Below are positions 1 through 8,214 of a stretch of 39,859 nt of DNA, in pieces (the stretch's first letter is position 1; each line of letters opens with the position of its first letter). The stretch comes from an uncultured Eubacteriales bacterium (GTDB taxonomy: Bacteria; Bacillota; Clostridia; TANB77; CAG-508). The notes below the pieces were generated by a model. The model was not told where the DNA came from. It worked only from the letters and a program-made list of their open reading frames with translations, and did not search any database. The stretch covers positions 1 through 39,859 of the forward strand of contig CATKWX010000017.1 of assembly GCA_949840345.1 (NCBI GenBank). The letters are read 5' to 3'. A program made the translations under genes and the position numbers.

Positions 1-64
1 CCCCACCAACTATTACTATTAATAAAAGTAAACAAATTAATGCAATTTTCGTTCTTTTTTCCAT
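1..64 (-). CDS. 5' end of an exported or membrane protein (partial)
   Basis: The start codon lies at 62-64 on the minus strand behind a strong ribosome binding site (GGGGGATTAATT). The first 21 codons read MEKRTKIALICLLLLIVIVG, a short basic start followed by a strongly hydrophobic stretch, so the product begins with a signal peptide or membrane anchor. The gene runs off the left edge and nothing more can be said about its function. It lies downstream of fabI, separated by a repeat cluster. Confidence 0.6.
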   Translation of the reverse strand, partial: MEKRTKIALICLLLLIVIVGG

Positions 65-147
65 AATTAATCCCCCTTATTTTACCTATTTATATATAAA
101 ACAATTTAGGTATAAAAAAAGTTTCATAATTTTTAAGAAATAATTTA

Positions 148-324
148 GGGCACACCAACGGCATGCCCATACAAATAATTATTCACTATTTATTACCGGA
201 ACGACTTTGGAAGTCGTTCCCTACATAGCATTATTCACTATTCATTATTACGGGCACAGTGGTGTCTGCGGAACGACGAGGGCGTCGTTCCCTACAGGGT
301 ATTCCCGCAAACGGTGCCCCTACG
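148..324. repeat. REP-like hairpin cluster (three units, one nested)
   Basis: Three GC-rich hairpin units stand out in AT-rich DNA. Unit 148-172 starts GGGCACACC and ends GCCCATAC. Unit 198-225 is GGAACGAC-TTTGG-AAGTCGTTCC followed by CTACA. Unit 252-323 is the GGGCACAGTGGTGTC...GGTGCCCCTAC element, with a complete GGAACGACGAGGGCGTCGTTCC-CTACA unit (270-296) inserted in it. Read on the minus strand each unit is GTAG followed by a hairpin, the layout of REP sequences. Confidence 0.75.
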
Positions 325-336
325 GTCTTCCGCCTG

Positions 337-1107
337 TTATATACCCATTACATTGTATCCACTATCTGCATATATTATTTGACCTGTTATTGCATTAGAC
401 ATACTACTAAATAAAAATGCAATAGTATCTCCTACTTCTTTAGTTGTAACATTTCTTCTTAATGGTGCTTTTTCTTCAACTACTGTTAAGATGCTACCAA
501 AATCTTTAATTCCTTTTGCAGATAATGTTTTTATAGGTCCTGCTGATACTGCATTTACTCTTATTCCATTTGGTCCTAAGTTATCTGCTAAATATCTTAC
601 ACTACATTCTAGGGCAGCTTTTGCAACTCCCATTACATTATATCCTTCTAATACTTTTGTAGAACCGTGATATGTTAAGGTTACTAAACTTGCTCCTTCA
701 TTTAACATATCTAATTCTTTTGAAATTCTTGCAACTGCTACAAAAGTATATGCACTTACATCATTTGCGTGTGCAAATCCATCTTTACTTGTATTTATAA
801 AATCGTTTCTTAAGTCTTCTGTATTTGCGTGTGCTATTGCGTGTAATATTCCATCTATTTTTCCATTTTCCTCTAGTATTTTTTCAAATGTTGCTTTTAA
901 TGCTTCGTCATTTGATGCATCACATTCATATGCTTTTGAACCTGGAATTTCAGATATTAATTCTTCTATTTTTTCTCTGTTTTCTTCTCCCATAAATGTA
1001 CATAAAATTTGTGCACCATTCTCTGCAGCTGATTTAGCAGCTCCCCATGCTATACTCCATTTGTTTCTAATTCCCATTATTAATACTTTTTTGTTTTCTA
1101 AAATCAT
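337..1107 (-). CDS. fabI: enoyl-ACP reductase FabI (NADH-dependent)
   Basis: Reduces the trans-2-enoyl-ACP double bond, the last step of each fatty-acid elongation cycle, in the cytoplasm. The 256-residue length fits FabI. The N-terminal motif GIRNKWSIAWG corresponds to the FabI cofactor-binding segment, and the catalytic Tyr-x6-Lys is seen as Y156...K163 in YNVMGVAK, with Y146 upstream, as in the classic enzymes. The start has GAGGTAATAAAA before ATG. It is the last gene of the fab/acc operon, separated from accA by repeats. Many Clostridia use FabK here; this organism has FabI at the distal end. Confidence 0.93.
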   Translation of the reverse strand: MILENKKVLIMGIRNKWSIAWGAAKSAAENGAQILCTFMGEENREKIEELISEIPGSKAYECDASNDEALKATFEKILEENGKIDGILHAIAHANTEDLRNDFINTSKDGFAHANDVSAYTFVAVARISKELDMLNEGASLVTLTYHGSTKVLEGYNVMGVAKAALECSVRYLADNLGPNGIRVNAVSAGPIKTLSAKGIKDFGSILTVVEEKAPLRRNVTTKEVGDTIAFLFSSMSNAITGQIIYADSGYNVMGI

Positions 1108-1141
1108 TTTTATTACCTCTCATCCTTAATTATTTATTACC

Positions 1142-1233
1142 GGAACGACTTTGGAAGTCGTTCCCTACATACCATTATTCACTATTCATTATTAATTCTT
1201 CACTCTTGCCGTTAGGCAAGCAGTGCCCCTACA
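1142..1233. repeat. REP-like hairpins between fabI and accA
   Basis: A copy of GGAACGACTTTGGAAGTCGTTCC with CTACA tail occupies 1142-1169. A second unit, GCCGTTAGGCAAGCAGTGCCCCTACA, lies at 1208-1233. Between them is the AT-rich linker 'ATTATTCACTATTCATTATT' that accompanies many copies. Confidence 0.7.
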
Positions 1234-1252
1234 ATAATTATTAATCAATATA

Positions 1253-2045
1253 TTACATTTCTCTGTATTTTTTGTATCTCTTATCTATTAAATCGTTTAC
1301 ATTTTCTTTTAGTATTTTTTTTGTAATTTCAAGTATTTTTTCCTTTATTGTTTCAGACATTTCTTTTATATTTTCGCTTGCACCACCAACTGGTTCTTTT
1401 AGCACTTCGTCTATAATTCCAAGTTCAAGTAAGTCTTTTGCTGTTAATTTCATAACTTCAGCAGCTTCTTTCGCTTTAGTGCTATCCTTCCAAAGAATAC
1501 TTGCATATCCTTCTGGTGATAATATAGAATATATTGAATTTTCTAACATTAATATTTTATCTCCAACTCCTATTGCCAATGCTCCACCACTTGAACCTTC
1601 TCCTATAACAATAGAAATTATTGGGGTTTTTAGGTTAGACATTTCCATTAAATTTCTTGCAATTGCTTCTCCTTGACCTCTTTCTTCTGCACCAATTCCG
1701 TGGATATGCTCCTTTTGTATCTATAAATGTTATTATAGGACGTTTAAATTTCTCTGCTTGCTTCATAAGTCTTAAAGCCTTCCTATAAGCTTCTGGATTA
1801 GGCATTCCAAAATTTCTTTCTATGTTTTCCTTTGTATTTCTTCCTTTTTGCTCTGCTATTATAGTAAAGTTCCTTCCATTTAAACTGGCTAATCCACAAA
1901 CTATAGATAAATCGTCTTTAAAACATCTATCTCCGTGTAATTCAATAAATTCGTCAAATATGTTGTTAATATAATCTAATGCAGTAGGTCTATTTGGGTT
2001 TCTTGCTATGTTTACTTTATCCCATGCAGTTAAAGCATTTTCCAA
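1253..2045 (-). CDS. accA: acetyl-CoA carboxylase carboxyltransferase subunit alpha, with internal +1 frameshift
   Basis: With AccD this forms the carboxyltransferase that moves CO2 from biotin on AccB to acetyl-CoA. The reading frame is split. The first part starts at a TTG (2043-2045, AAGGAAG upstream) and reads to AYP, then meets an in-frame CGG (1698-1700); in that frame it would end about 20 codons later. Skipping one base restores the highly conserved [20 protein letters not shown] and the frame runs to 1253, giving about 263 residues, normal for clostridial AccA. The downstream part keeps [12 protein letters not shown] and [11 protein letters not shown]. The shift occurs exactly at CGGA, giving Gly. 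The gene is otherwise intact, lies in an essential operon, and matches the frameshift type seen in birA, tmcAL and polA. Confidence 0.9.
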
Positions 2046-2092
2046 ATTTTATCACTTCCTTTGTTTGTATTGGTATGTGTGTCTTTGAAGCA

Positions 2093-2182
2093 CGGGCGAT
2101 TAAAATCGCCCCTACGTTTTTATTGCCTTCAAATAGCGGGTCGCCTAAAGCTGCCGACCCCTACAGTGTTTGCAATATTTTT
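2093..2182. repeat. REP-like hairpins between accA and accD
   Basis: Two units are present. GGGCGATTAAAATCGCCCCTACG is at 2093-2115, and GGGTCGCCTAAAGCTGCCGACCCCTACAG is at 2139-2167, the latter followed by the recurrent tail TGTTTGCAATATTT. Confidence 0.7.
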
Positions 2183-2190
2183 ATTATCAA

Positions 2191-3027
2191 TTATTTATTT
2201 AATAAAATTAATTTATATAGCGTATCCTTCATTTCACTTCTATGTATTACCTTATCCACAAAACCTTGTTCAAGTAAGAATTCTGATGTTTGAAAGCCTT
2301 CTGGCAAATCTTGACCTATTGTTTGTTTTATAACTCTTGGTCCTGCAAAACCTATCATAGCATTAGGTTCAGCTAAGATGATATCTCCAAGCATTGCAAA
2401 ACTAGCAGTAACACCACCATAAGTTGGGTCTGTTAATACAGATATATATAGCAAGCCTGCTTCATTTAATTTTGCTATTGCAGCAGAAGTTTTTGCCATT
2501 TGCATTAAAGAAACCATTCCTTCTTGCATTCTAGCTCCACCAGATACGCAAAAAATTATGATAGGAAGTTTTAATTCTATTGCTTTTTCTATTGAGTATG
2601 TGATTTTTTCTCCCACAATTCTTCCCATACTTCCCATAAAGAAATTGCTATCCATTACACAAAGTACAACATCTTCTCCATTTATCTTTCCTGTTCCACA
2701 TTTTACAGCTTCATCTATTCCTGTTTTATCCCTTAATACTTCTAATTTTTTTGTATATTCGTCTAAATTAAGTGGATTACTGTCTTTTAAATTTAAATCG
2801 AATTCCAAGAACGTTCCCTCGTCAATAATTTGCGCAACCCTTCTTCTACTTGATAATCTAAAATGATTATCACAATTTGGGCATACACTATAATTTTGAT
2901 GTAGAGTTTCTTTATAAATAATCTCTTTGCATTTGTCACATTTTACCCATTTTCCAATAGGTATATCGCCTCTAGGAATATCGTCCTCCTCTGCATTTTC
3001 TCTCTTTTTTATTTTATCAATTATCAT
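2191..3027 (-). CDS. accD: acetyl-CoA carboxylase carboxyltransferase subunit beta
   Basis: Beta half of the carboxyltransferase. The N-terminal zinc ribbon is visible as C30-x2-C33 and C49-x2-C52 (CDKC...CPNC). The crotonase-like body has the family motifs [17 protein letters not shown] and [15 protein letters not shown]. The 278-residue length is typical. The ATG is preceded by AAGAGGTGAAGCT. It is followed by accA after one repeat cluster, the usual accC-accD-accA order, so the two carboxyltransferase subunits are made together. Confidence 0.95.
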   Translation of the reverse strand: MIIDKIKKRENAEEDDIPRGDIPIGKWVKCDKCKEIIYKETLHQNYSVCPNCDNHFRLSSRRRVAQIIDEGTFLEFDLNLKDSNPLNLDEYTKKLEVLRDKTGIDEAVKCGTGKINGEDVVLCVMDSNFFMGSMGRIVGEKITYSIEKAIELKLPIIIFCVSGGARMQEGMVSLMQMAKTSAAIAKLNEAGLLYISVLTDPTYGGVTASFAMLGDIILAEPNAMIGFAGPRVIKQTIGQDLPEGFQTSEFLLEQGFVDKVIHRSEMKDTLYKLILLNK

Positions 3028-3091
3028 AGCTTCACCTCTTTTACAGTATATATTTAAATTTTATTCGAAACCGAAATGGCAACACCAAGGC

Positions 3092-3132
3092 GGAACGACG
3101 AGGGCGTCGTTCCCTACAGCATTTGCAATATG
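3092..3132. repeat. REP-like hairpin between accD and accC
   Basis: One unit GGAACGACGAGGGCGTCGTTCC-CTACA, followed by the tail GCATTTGCAATATG. It is the same unit found nested at 270 and 28560. Confidence 0.7.
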
Positions 3133-3151
3133 TTTATACAAAAACACTAAC

Positions 3152-4495
3152 CTACATATTAAATTCTTTATTTATAAATGATGTATCAAAATTTCCTAAT
3201 TTAAATTTCTCATTATCTAATATCGAATATAGAAAATCTACATTAGTATCAATTCCCTCAATTACACATTCCTCTAAAGCTCTCTTCATTTTTCTTATAG
3301 CTGATTTTCTATCTTCTGCATGTACTATAATCTTTGCAATCATAGAATCATACATTGGCGGAATTGTATATCCCATATATACTGCAGTATCTATTCTAAC
3401 ACCATTCCCTCCCGGTAAATTTAATTCTTTTATCTGTCCTGGACATGGTCTAAAGTTTAACTCAGGATTTTCTGCGTTTATCCTACATTCTATACTATGT
3501 CCTCTAAAACTAATATCTTTTTGTGTAAATGATAAAGACTTACCTGAAGCAATTCTTAATTGCTCTTTTACTATATCTATTCCTGAAATCATCTCTGTTA
3601 CAGGATGTTCAACTTGAATTCTAGTGTTCATTTCCATAAAATAAAAATCTTTATTTTTATCTACTAAAAATTCTATAGTACCTGCATTTGTATAATTAGA
3701 TGCCTTAACAGCCTTTATTGCTGCTTTTCCCATCTTCTCTCTTAAACTTTCATCTAATATTGTAGAAGGACTTTCCTCTAGTATTTTCTGATTTCTTCTT
3801 TGTATTGAACAGTCCCTTTCTCCTAAATGAACTACATTCCCATGTTCATCTGCCAAAATTTGAATTTCAACGTGACGAGGATTTTCTATGAATTTTTCTA
3901 TATATACTTCATCATCGTTAAAAGCTGCTTTTGCTTCTTGTTTTACTAAATTATACGTTTTTTCAAGTTCTAAGGCTGATTCTACTTTTCTTATTCCTTT
4001 TCCTCCGCCACCCGCAGATGCCTTTAATAGAACTGGATATCCAATTTTGTTTGAAAAAGAAATAGCATCTCTTAAACTTGTTATAGCTCCATTACTACCA
4101 GGAATAACTGGTACACCAGCTTTTTTCATAAGTTGCTTACTATTAGATTTATTTCCCATTAATTCAATTATTTTATACGATGGACCTATAAATTTTATAT
4201 TAGATTCTTCACACATTTTTGCAAATTTTGCATTTTCAGATAAAAAGCCAAAACCAGGATGAACACTGTCACATCCAGTAATACAAGCTGTTTCTAGTAT
4301 GTTTTGCATATTCAAATAACTTTTAGTTGCGGCACTTGGCCCTATACAAACTGCTTCATCAGCTAATCTAGTATGAAGAGAATTTTTATCTGCTTCAGAA
4401 TAAATTGCTACTGTTTTTATTCCTAATTCTTTGCAAGCTCTTATTATTCTTAATGCTATTTCTCCTCTATTTGCTACTAATACCTTCTTTAACAT
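3152..4495 (-). CDS. accC: acetyl-CoA carboxylase, biotin carboxylase subunit
   Basis: ATP-dependent carboxylation of biotin on AccB, the first half-reaction of acetyl-CoA carboxylase. The protein has an ATP-grasp fold: an N-terminal VLVANRGEIALRIIRA, the glycine-rich loop KASAGGGGKGIR, the catalytic region MEMNTRIQVEHPVTEMI and the C-terminal biotin carboxylase domain. The chosen start (4493-4495) sits behind AGGAGGAAACAA, giving about 447 residues; an upstream ATG five codons earlier has no such site. The ribosome-binding block TTCGAGATTTGAGGAGGAA is almost identical to the one before fabG. Confidence 0.96.
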   Translation of the reverse strand: MLKKVLVANRGEIALRIIRACKELGIKTVAIYSEADKNSLHTRLADEAVCIGPSAATKSYLNMQNILETACITGCDSVHPGFGFLSENAKFAKMCEESNIKFIGPSYKIIELMGNKSNSKQLMKKAGVPVIPGSNGAITSLRDAISFSNKIGYPVLLKASAGGGGKGIRKVESALELEKTYNLVKQEAKAAFNDDEVYIEKFIENPRHVEIQILADEHGNVVHLGERDCSIQRRNQKILEESPSTILDESLREKMGKAAIKAVKASNYTNAGTIEFLVDKNKDFYFMEMNTRIQVEHPVTEMISGIDIVKEQLRIASGKSLSFTQKDISFRGHSIECRINAENPELNFRPCPGQIKELNLPGGNGVRIDTAVYMGYTIPPMYDSMIAKIIVHAEDRKSAIRKMKRALEECVIEGIDTNVDFLYSILDNEKFKLGNFDTSFINKEFNM

Positions 4496-4521
4496 TTGTT
4501 TCCTCCTCAAATCTCGAATAA

Positions 4522-4573
4522 GGGCACAGTGGTGTCACAAGATACGGGTATTCCCACAAACGGTGCCCCTACA
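4522..4573. repeat. REP-like element, uninterrupted copy
   Basis: A simple copy of GGGCACAGTGGTGTC...GGGTATTCCC...ACGGTGCCCCTAC. Here only eight or nine bases (ACAAGATAC) separate GTGTC from GGGTATTCCC. In the copies at 252, 28542 and 38159 that position holds a whole second hairpin unit. Confidence 0.7.
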
Positions 4574-4596
4574 TTGTTTACAATATTTTATTACAC

Positions 4597-5019
4597 CTAT
4601 ACGATTGCAAAGGTTAATTCTCCTTTAACTGCAACTTTTCCATCTACAGTTGCAATTGCTTCTCCTACGCCAACTGGTCCTTTTTGCTTAATTATCTTTA
4701 CTTCCAACTTCAATACATCTCCCGGAACAACTTGACGTTTGAATTTTAATTTATCTACTCCACCAAATAAAGCATTTTTTCCTTTACTACTTTCTTGAGA
4801 TAAAATCGCAACAGCACCTGTTTGTGCTAAAGCTTCTATCATTAACACTCCTGGCATTATTGGGTTTCCCGGAAAATGTCCTTGAAAAAATGGTTCATTA
4901 ATTGTAACATTTTTATAAGCTACAGCACTTTCTCCTGGTACATATTCCTCAACTCTATCTATTAATAAAAATGGTGGTCTTTGTGGAATTATTTCCATTA
5001 TTTGTTGTATATTTAACAT
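4597..5019 (-). CDS. fabZ: 3-hydroxyacyl-ACP dehydratase FabZ
   Basis: Dehydrates 3-hydroxyacyl-ACP to enoyl-ACP in the elongation cycle. Its 140 residues form one hot-dog domain. The catalytic histidine H48 lies in [14 protein letters not shown] and the paired acid E62 in MIEALAQ. The N-terminal [13 protein letters not shown] is typical of FabZ. It lies between accB and accC as in other Firmicutes fab clusters, and the spacing to accB is enlarged by a long palindromic element. Confidence 0.96.
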   Translation of the reverse strand: MLNIQQIMEIIPQRPPFLLIDRVEEYVPGESAVAYKNVTINEPFFQGHFPGNPIMPGVLMIEALAQTGAVAILSQESSKGKNALFGGVDKLKFKRQVVPGDVLKLEVKIIKQKGPVGVGEAIATVDGKVAVKGELTFAIV

Positions 5020-5068
5020 GATTATTTACATTCCTTTCTAATGTATAAATTATTTATTGCACAAATCA

Positions 5069-5193
5069 AGTTTGAAAAAGAATTAGTACATGGCTCAAGC
5101 ATTTTAAATGAAAAATACCGGAGGCGTACTAAGGTACGTTGAGAATTTTTTCATTTAAAATCACGACGCAATATGCTGATTATTTTTCAAACT
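5069..5193 (-). repeat. Palindromic element, family B, copy 1 (accB-fabZ gap)
   Basis: A 125-bp near-palindrome. The outer arms are AGTTTGAAAAA and its complement, then come the inner arms ATTTTAAATGAAAAA and TTTTTCATTTAAAAT, and in the centre a hairpin CGTAC-CTTA-GTACG followed by GCCTCCGG. The conserved stretch CAGCATATTGCGTCG lies on the 5' side. The accB stop codon TAG overlaps its last two bases. It is either a non-autonomous mobile element or a structured RNA. Confidence 0.75.
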
Positions 5194-5650
5194 ATCTTAT
5201 TTTAAATAAAATTTTTCCATAATCTACAGTATCCCCATCATTAACACACACTTCTACAACTTCTCCGTCTACATCTGCTTCTATTTCATTCATTAATTTC
5301 ATTGCTTCTATAATGCAAACAATGTCACCTTTCTTTACTTGAGTTCCAACCTCTACATAAGGTTTTGCTGATGGAGAAGATTTACTATAAAAAGTTCCAA
5401 CCATTGGAGATTTTATTATTTTATATTCTTCCTCTTCTACTTCCGTTTGTACTGTTGTCTGATTTTGAGTATTTACATTAACTTGTGCTGTAGGAACTTG
5501 AGTTGTAGGAACCTTAATTGTTTCTACTGGTTGAACATTACTATCCTTTTTCATACTAATTTTAATACCATCTGGAAATTCAATGTCTATTGCTGTTAAT
5601 TTTGAATCTCCCATATCGTCCATAAGTTTTTTAATTTGTTTGTACTCCAT
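5192..5650 (-). CDS. accB: biotin carboxyl carrier protein of acetyl-CoA carboxylase
   Basis: Carries the biotin between the carboxylase (AccC) and carboxyltransferase (AccA/AccD). Of 152 residues the N-terminal part is a Pro/Thr/Gln/Val-rich linker (about 40-75) and the C-terminal 75 form the biotinyl domain. The biotinylated lysine is K118 in EAMKLMNEIEAD. Biotin attachment would be done by the BirA encoded at 10311. Both ends of the gene are bordered by family B palindromes. Confidence 0.95.
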   Translation of the reverse strand: MEYKQIKKLMDDMGDSKLTAIDIEFPDGIKISMKKDSNVQPVETIKVPTTQVPTAQVNVNTQNQTTVQTEVEEEEYKIIKSPMVGTFYSKSSPSAKPYVEVGTQVKKGDIVCIIEAMKLMNEIEADVDGEVVEVCVNDGDTVDYGKILFKIR

Positions 5651-5691
5651 AAAAAATCACATTCCTTTCTATTATATAAATACATAAATCA

Positions 5692-5814
5692 AGTTTGGAA
5701 AAGAATTAGTATAGTGCTAGGCATTTTAAATCAAAAAAGCGGAGGTGTACGTTGGTACATTGAGCATTTTTTGATTTAAAATAACGACGCAATATGCTGA
5801 TTATTTTTCAAACT
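5692..5814 (-). repeat. Palindromic element, family B, copy 2 (fabF-accB gap)
   Basis: A 123-bp near-palindrome with the same arms as copy 1. The central hairpin has become TGTAC-CAAC-GTACA, so the C-G closing pair of copy 1 is replaced by T-A. The fabF stop codon TAG overlaps its end by two bases. Confidence 0.75.
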
Positions 5815-7045
5815 AATATTTTTTAAATATTATAGAACTATTATGTCCCCCAAATCCTAATGAATTTGACATTGCATAGTTTATTTTTATATTTCTACCT
5901 TCATTTGGTACAATATCTAAATCACACTCTTCATCTGGCACTTTATATCCAATTGTTGCTGGAACAAACCCTTCTTCTAAAGCTTTAACACAAGCAATTG
6001 CTTCAACTCCTCCTGCAGCTCCAAGCAAGTGTCCTGTATGTCCTTTTGTAGAACTTACCATTACCTTCTTACTTGCATCTTCTCCTAATGCTAATTTTAT
6101 TGCACTTGTTTCTAAAGAATCATTTAAATGAGTAGATGTTCCGTGTGCATTAATATAATCTATATCTTTACCTTCAATATTTGCATCTTCAATGGCAAGC
6201 TTCATTGCTCTTGCACCGCCAGCTCCACCTGGAGCAGGAGATGTAATGTGATATGCATCTGAACTTGCTCCATATCCAACTAATTCTGCATATATTTTGG
6301 CATTTCTTTTTAATGCATGTTCTAATTCTTCTATAATAATTACTCCTGCACCTTCTCCCATTACAAATCCACTTCTTTCTTTGTCGAATGGGATACTTGC
6401 CCTTAATTTATCTTCCGACTGTGAAAGTGCTTTCATATTCATAAATCCAGCTATTCCTAAAGGTGTTATTGAAGCTTCTGTACCTCCTGCTATCATTACA
6501 TCTTGATAACCATGTTTTATTAATCTATATGCTTCACCTATTGAGTGTGTTGCTGAAGCACAAGCGGTTACTATTGCAAAAGATTCTCCTTTTGCTCCAA
6601 CCTCTATAGCAACATTACCTGCAGCCATATTGCAAATAGACATTGGAATAAACATCGGTGAAACCCTATCTGGTCCTTTTTCAATTACAGTATGATCATT
6701 ATTCTCTATTGTTTGTAATCCACCAATACCAGAGCTAAGAATAACCCCAAAACGTTCTGCATTGATCTCTTCCACATTTAAATTTGAATCTTTCATAGCT
6801 TCTCTTGATGCAATAAGCGCATATTGAGTGTATTTATCTAATCTCTTAGCAGCTTTTTTTTCGAAATAATCTTCTTCATTATAGTCCTTTATTTCTCCTG
6901 CTAATTTTACTTTAAAGTTTGTAGTATCAAAACTTTTTATTTCGTCTATACCACAAGCTCCTTCTTTAATTCCCTTCCAAAATTCATTTACATTTTTTCC
7001 TATTGGAGTTATTGCTCCTAATCCTGTTACAACTACACGATTCAT
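5813..7045 (-). CDS. fabF: beta-ketoacyl-ACP synthase II
   Basis: Condenses malonyl-ACP with the growing acyl-ACP chain. The thiolase-fold catalytic triad is visible: Cys about residue 163 in TACASATHSIGEA, His in NAHGTSTHLND and His in STKGHTGHLLGAAG. The C-terminal NSLGFGGHNSSIIF is a further hallmark. Its 410 residues are a normal length. The ATG is preceded by GGAGAGGTAAAAAATT. It is the only elongation condensing enzyme in the window, with FabH as initiator. Confidence 0.96.
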   Translation of the reverse strand: MNRVVVTGLGAITPIGKNVNEFWKGIKEGACGIDEIKSFDTTNFKVKLAGEIKDYNEEDYFEKKAAKRLDKYTQYALIASREAMKDSNLNVEEINAERFGVILSSGIGGLQTIENNDHTVIEKGPDRVSPMFIPMSICNMAAGNVAIEVGAKGESFAIVTACASATHSIGEAYRLIKHGYQDVMIAGGTEASITPLGIAGFMNMKALSQSEDKLRASIPFDKERSGFVMGEGAGVIIIEELEHALKRNAKIYAELVGYGASSDAYHITSPAPGGAGGARAMKLAIEDANIEGKDIDYINAHGTSTHLNDSLETSAIKLALGEDASKKVMVSSTKGHTGHLLGAAGGVEAIACVKALEEGFVPATIGYKVPDEECDLDIVPNEGRNIKINYAMSNSLGFGGHNSSIIFKKY

Positions 7046-7103
7046 AATTTTTTACCTCTCCTTGTCTTTTAAAATTTTATGATATTCTTAATTATTCATT
7101 GGA

Positions 7104-7129
7104 GGAACGGCGTTGGTCTGTTCCCTACA
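7104..7129. repeat. Degenerate REP-like hairpin
   Basis: GGAACGGCGTTGGTCTGTTCCCTACA looks like a decayed version of the GGAACGAC...GTCGTTCC-CTACA unit. It lies directly beside family B copy 3 in the fabG-fabF gap. Confidence 0.55.
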
Positions 7130-7138
7130 TATCATATA

Positions 7139-7260
7139 ATTCTAATGAGAAGTGATATATTGCTAGGCAAAATTGATTCAAAATACCGGAAGCGTACTGG
7201 TGTACGCTGAGGATTTTTTAATTAATTTTAACGACGCAATATGTTGCTTCTCATTAGAAT
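7139..7260 (-). repeat. Palindromic element, family B, copy 3 (fabG-fabF gap)
   Basis: A 122-bp palindrome with the family core (ATATTGCGTCG, the GCGTAC-ACCA-GTACGC hairpin, TTCCGG, TGCCTAGCA). Its outer arms, ATTCTAATGAGAAG and CTTCTCATTAGAAT, are a perfect 14-bp pair with no sequence similarity to the outer arms of copies 1, 2 and 4. The element abuts the fabG stop codon exactly. Confidence 0.75.
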
Positions 7261-8001
7261 TTACATAAGCATTCCGCCGTCAATATGTATTACCTGCCCC
7301 GTAATATATGAACTATCATCACCAGATAAGAACTTTACAACTTTTGCTATTTCGTTTGGCGTTCCCATTCTTTTTAAAGGAATTTGTGTATTTATGCTTT
7401 CTTTTACAGTATCAGATAAAATATTTGTCATATCTGTATCTATAAAGCCTGGTGCTATTGCGTTTACTAATATGTTTCTACTTGCAACTTCCTTTGCCAA
7501 GCTTTTAGTAAATCCTATTATTCCTGCCTTTGAAGCAGAATAATTTGTTTGACCTGCATTTCCAGATACTCCTACTACTGAAGAAACATTTATTATTCTA
7601 CCTGATTTTTGTTTTATCATATAGCTAATAACATTTCTAGTAACATTGAAAGTTCCTGCTAAGTTAACATCTATAACAGCATCAAAATCTTCTTTTTTCA
7701 TTCTCATTATTAATCCATCTTTTGTTATACCTGCATTATTAACAAGAACGTCAATTCTTCCAAACTCATTTATTATTTCTTCTGCCATTCTTGTACAGTC
7801 TTCAAAATTTGAAACATCTCCTTGTGTAAAAAAACATTTTGCTCCATTTGACTCTATTTGCTTTTTTAATTCTGGCATATCTTCTGTTTCTTTTCTATAA
7901 TTTAGAACAACATCAAAGCCATTTTTAGATAATTCTAAAGCAATTTCTTTTCCTATTCCTCTCGTTGCACCTGTTATAAAAGCGATTTTTCTATCTGACA
8001 T
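7261..8001 (-). CDS. fabG: 3-oxoacyl-ACP reductase FabG
   Basis: NADPH-dependent reduction of 3-ketoacyl-ACP, the second step of elongation. It is a 246-residue short-chain dehydrogenase. The cofactor loop is GATRGIGKE (residues 11-19), NNAG is at 88-91, the catalytic Ser is S141 in NVSSVVG and the Tyr/Lys pair is Y154/K158 in YSASK. The C-terminal YITGQVIHIDGGMLM is characteristic. The ATG follows AGGAGGAAGAAAAA. A small hairpin, CAAATCTC-TTC-GAGATTTG, sits directly before the ribosome binding site. Confidence 0.96.
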   Translation of the reverse strand: MSDRKIAFITGATRGIGKEIALELSKNGFDVVLNYRKETEDMPELKKQIESNGAKCFFTQGDVSNFEDCTRMAEEIINEFGRIDVLVNNAGITKDGLIMRMKKEDFDAVIDVNLAGTFNVTRNVISYMIKQKSGRIINVSSVVGVSGNAGQTNYSASKAGIIGFTKSLAKEVASRNILVNAIAPGFIDTDMTNILSDTVKESINTQIPLKRMGTPNEIAKVVKFLSGDDSSYITGQVIHIDGGMLM

Positions 8002-8076
8002 TTTTTCTTCCTCCTCAAATCTCGAAGAGATTTGTACTCTTCACTATTCATTTTTCGCCATTCACTATTCACTAAC

Positions 8077-8192
8077 GGGTCGATGTGGGCATCGACCCCT
8101 ACACTGATATTCCGCATTGGTCAGGGCGTAATTGGGTCAAGCCTTCGAATAACGGGCGGACACAAGGCCCGCCACTACAAGCCAATTACGTC
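8077..8192. repeat. REP-like hairpins between fabG and fabD
   Basis: Unit GGGTCGATGTGGGCATCGACCCCTACA occupies 8077-8103. A second, composite unit at about 8123-8192 has outer arms CGTAATTGG and CCAATTACG enclosing an inner hairpin GGGCGGACACAAGGCCCGCC followed by ACTACA. The second is another case of one hairpin inside another. Confidence 0.65.
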
Positions 8193-8214
8193 ACCAAATT
8201 ATTCACTTTGTATT

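Noticed and set aside
148-324. CRISPR array, because several short repeats recur at intervals
   Set aside because: Units differ in length and sequence, are palindromic, lie singly in many intergenic gaps, and have no equal spacers or cas genes.
207-398. Plus-strand ORF across the first repeat cluster
   Set aside because: It reads through REP hairpins and the antisense of fabI; no ribosome binding site and no protein-like composition.
1253-1648. Treating the two halves of accA as separate genes
   Set aside because: The second half has no ribosome binding site at its first ATG and the conserved segment [11 protein letters not shown] exists only if the frames are joined.
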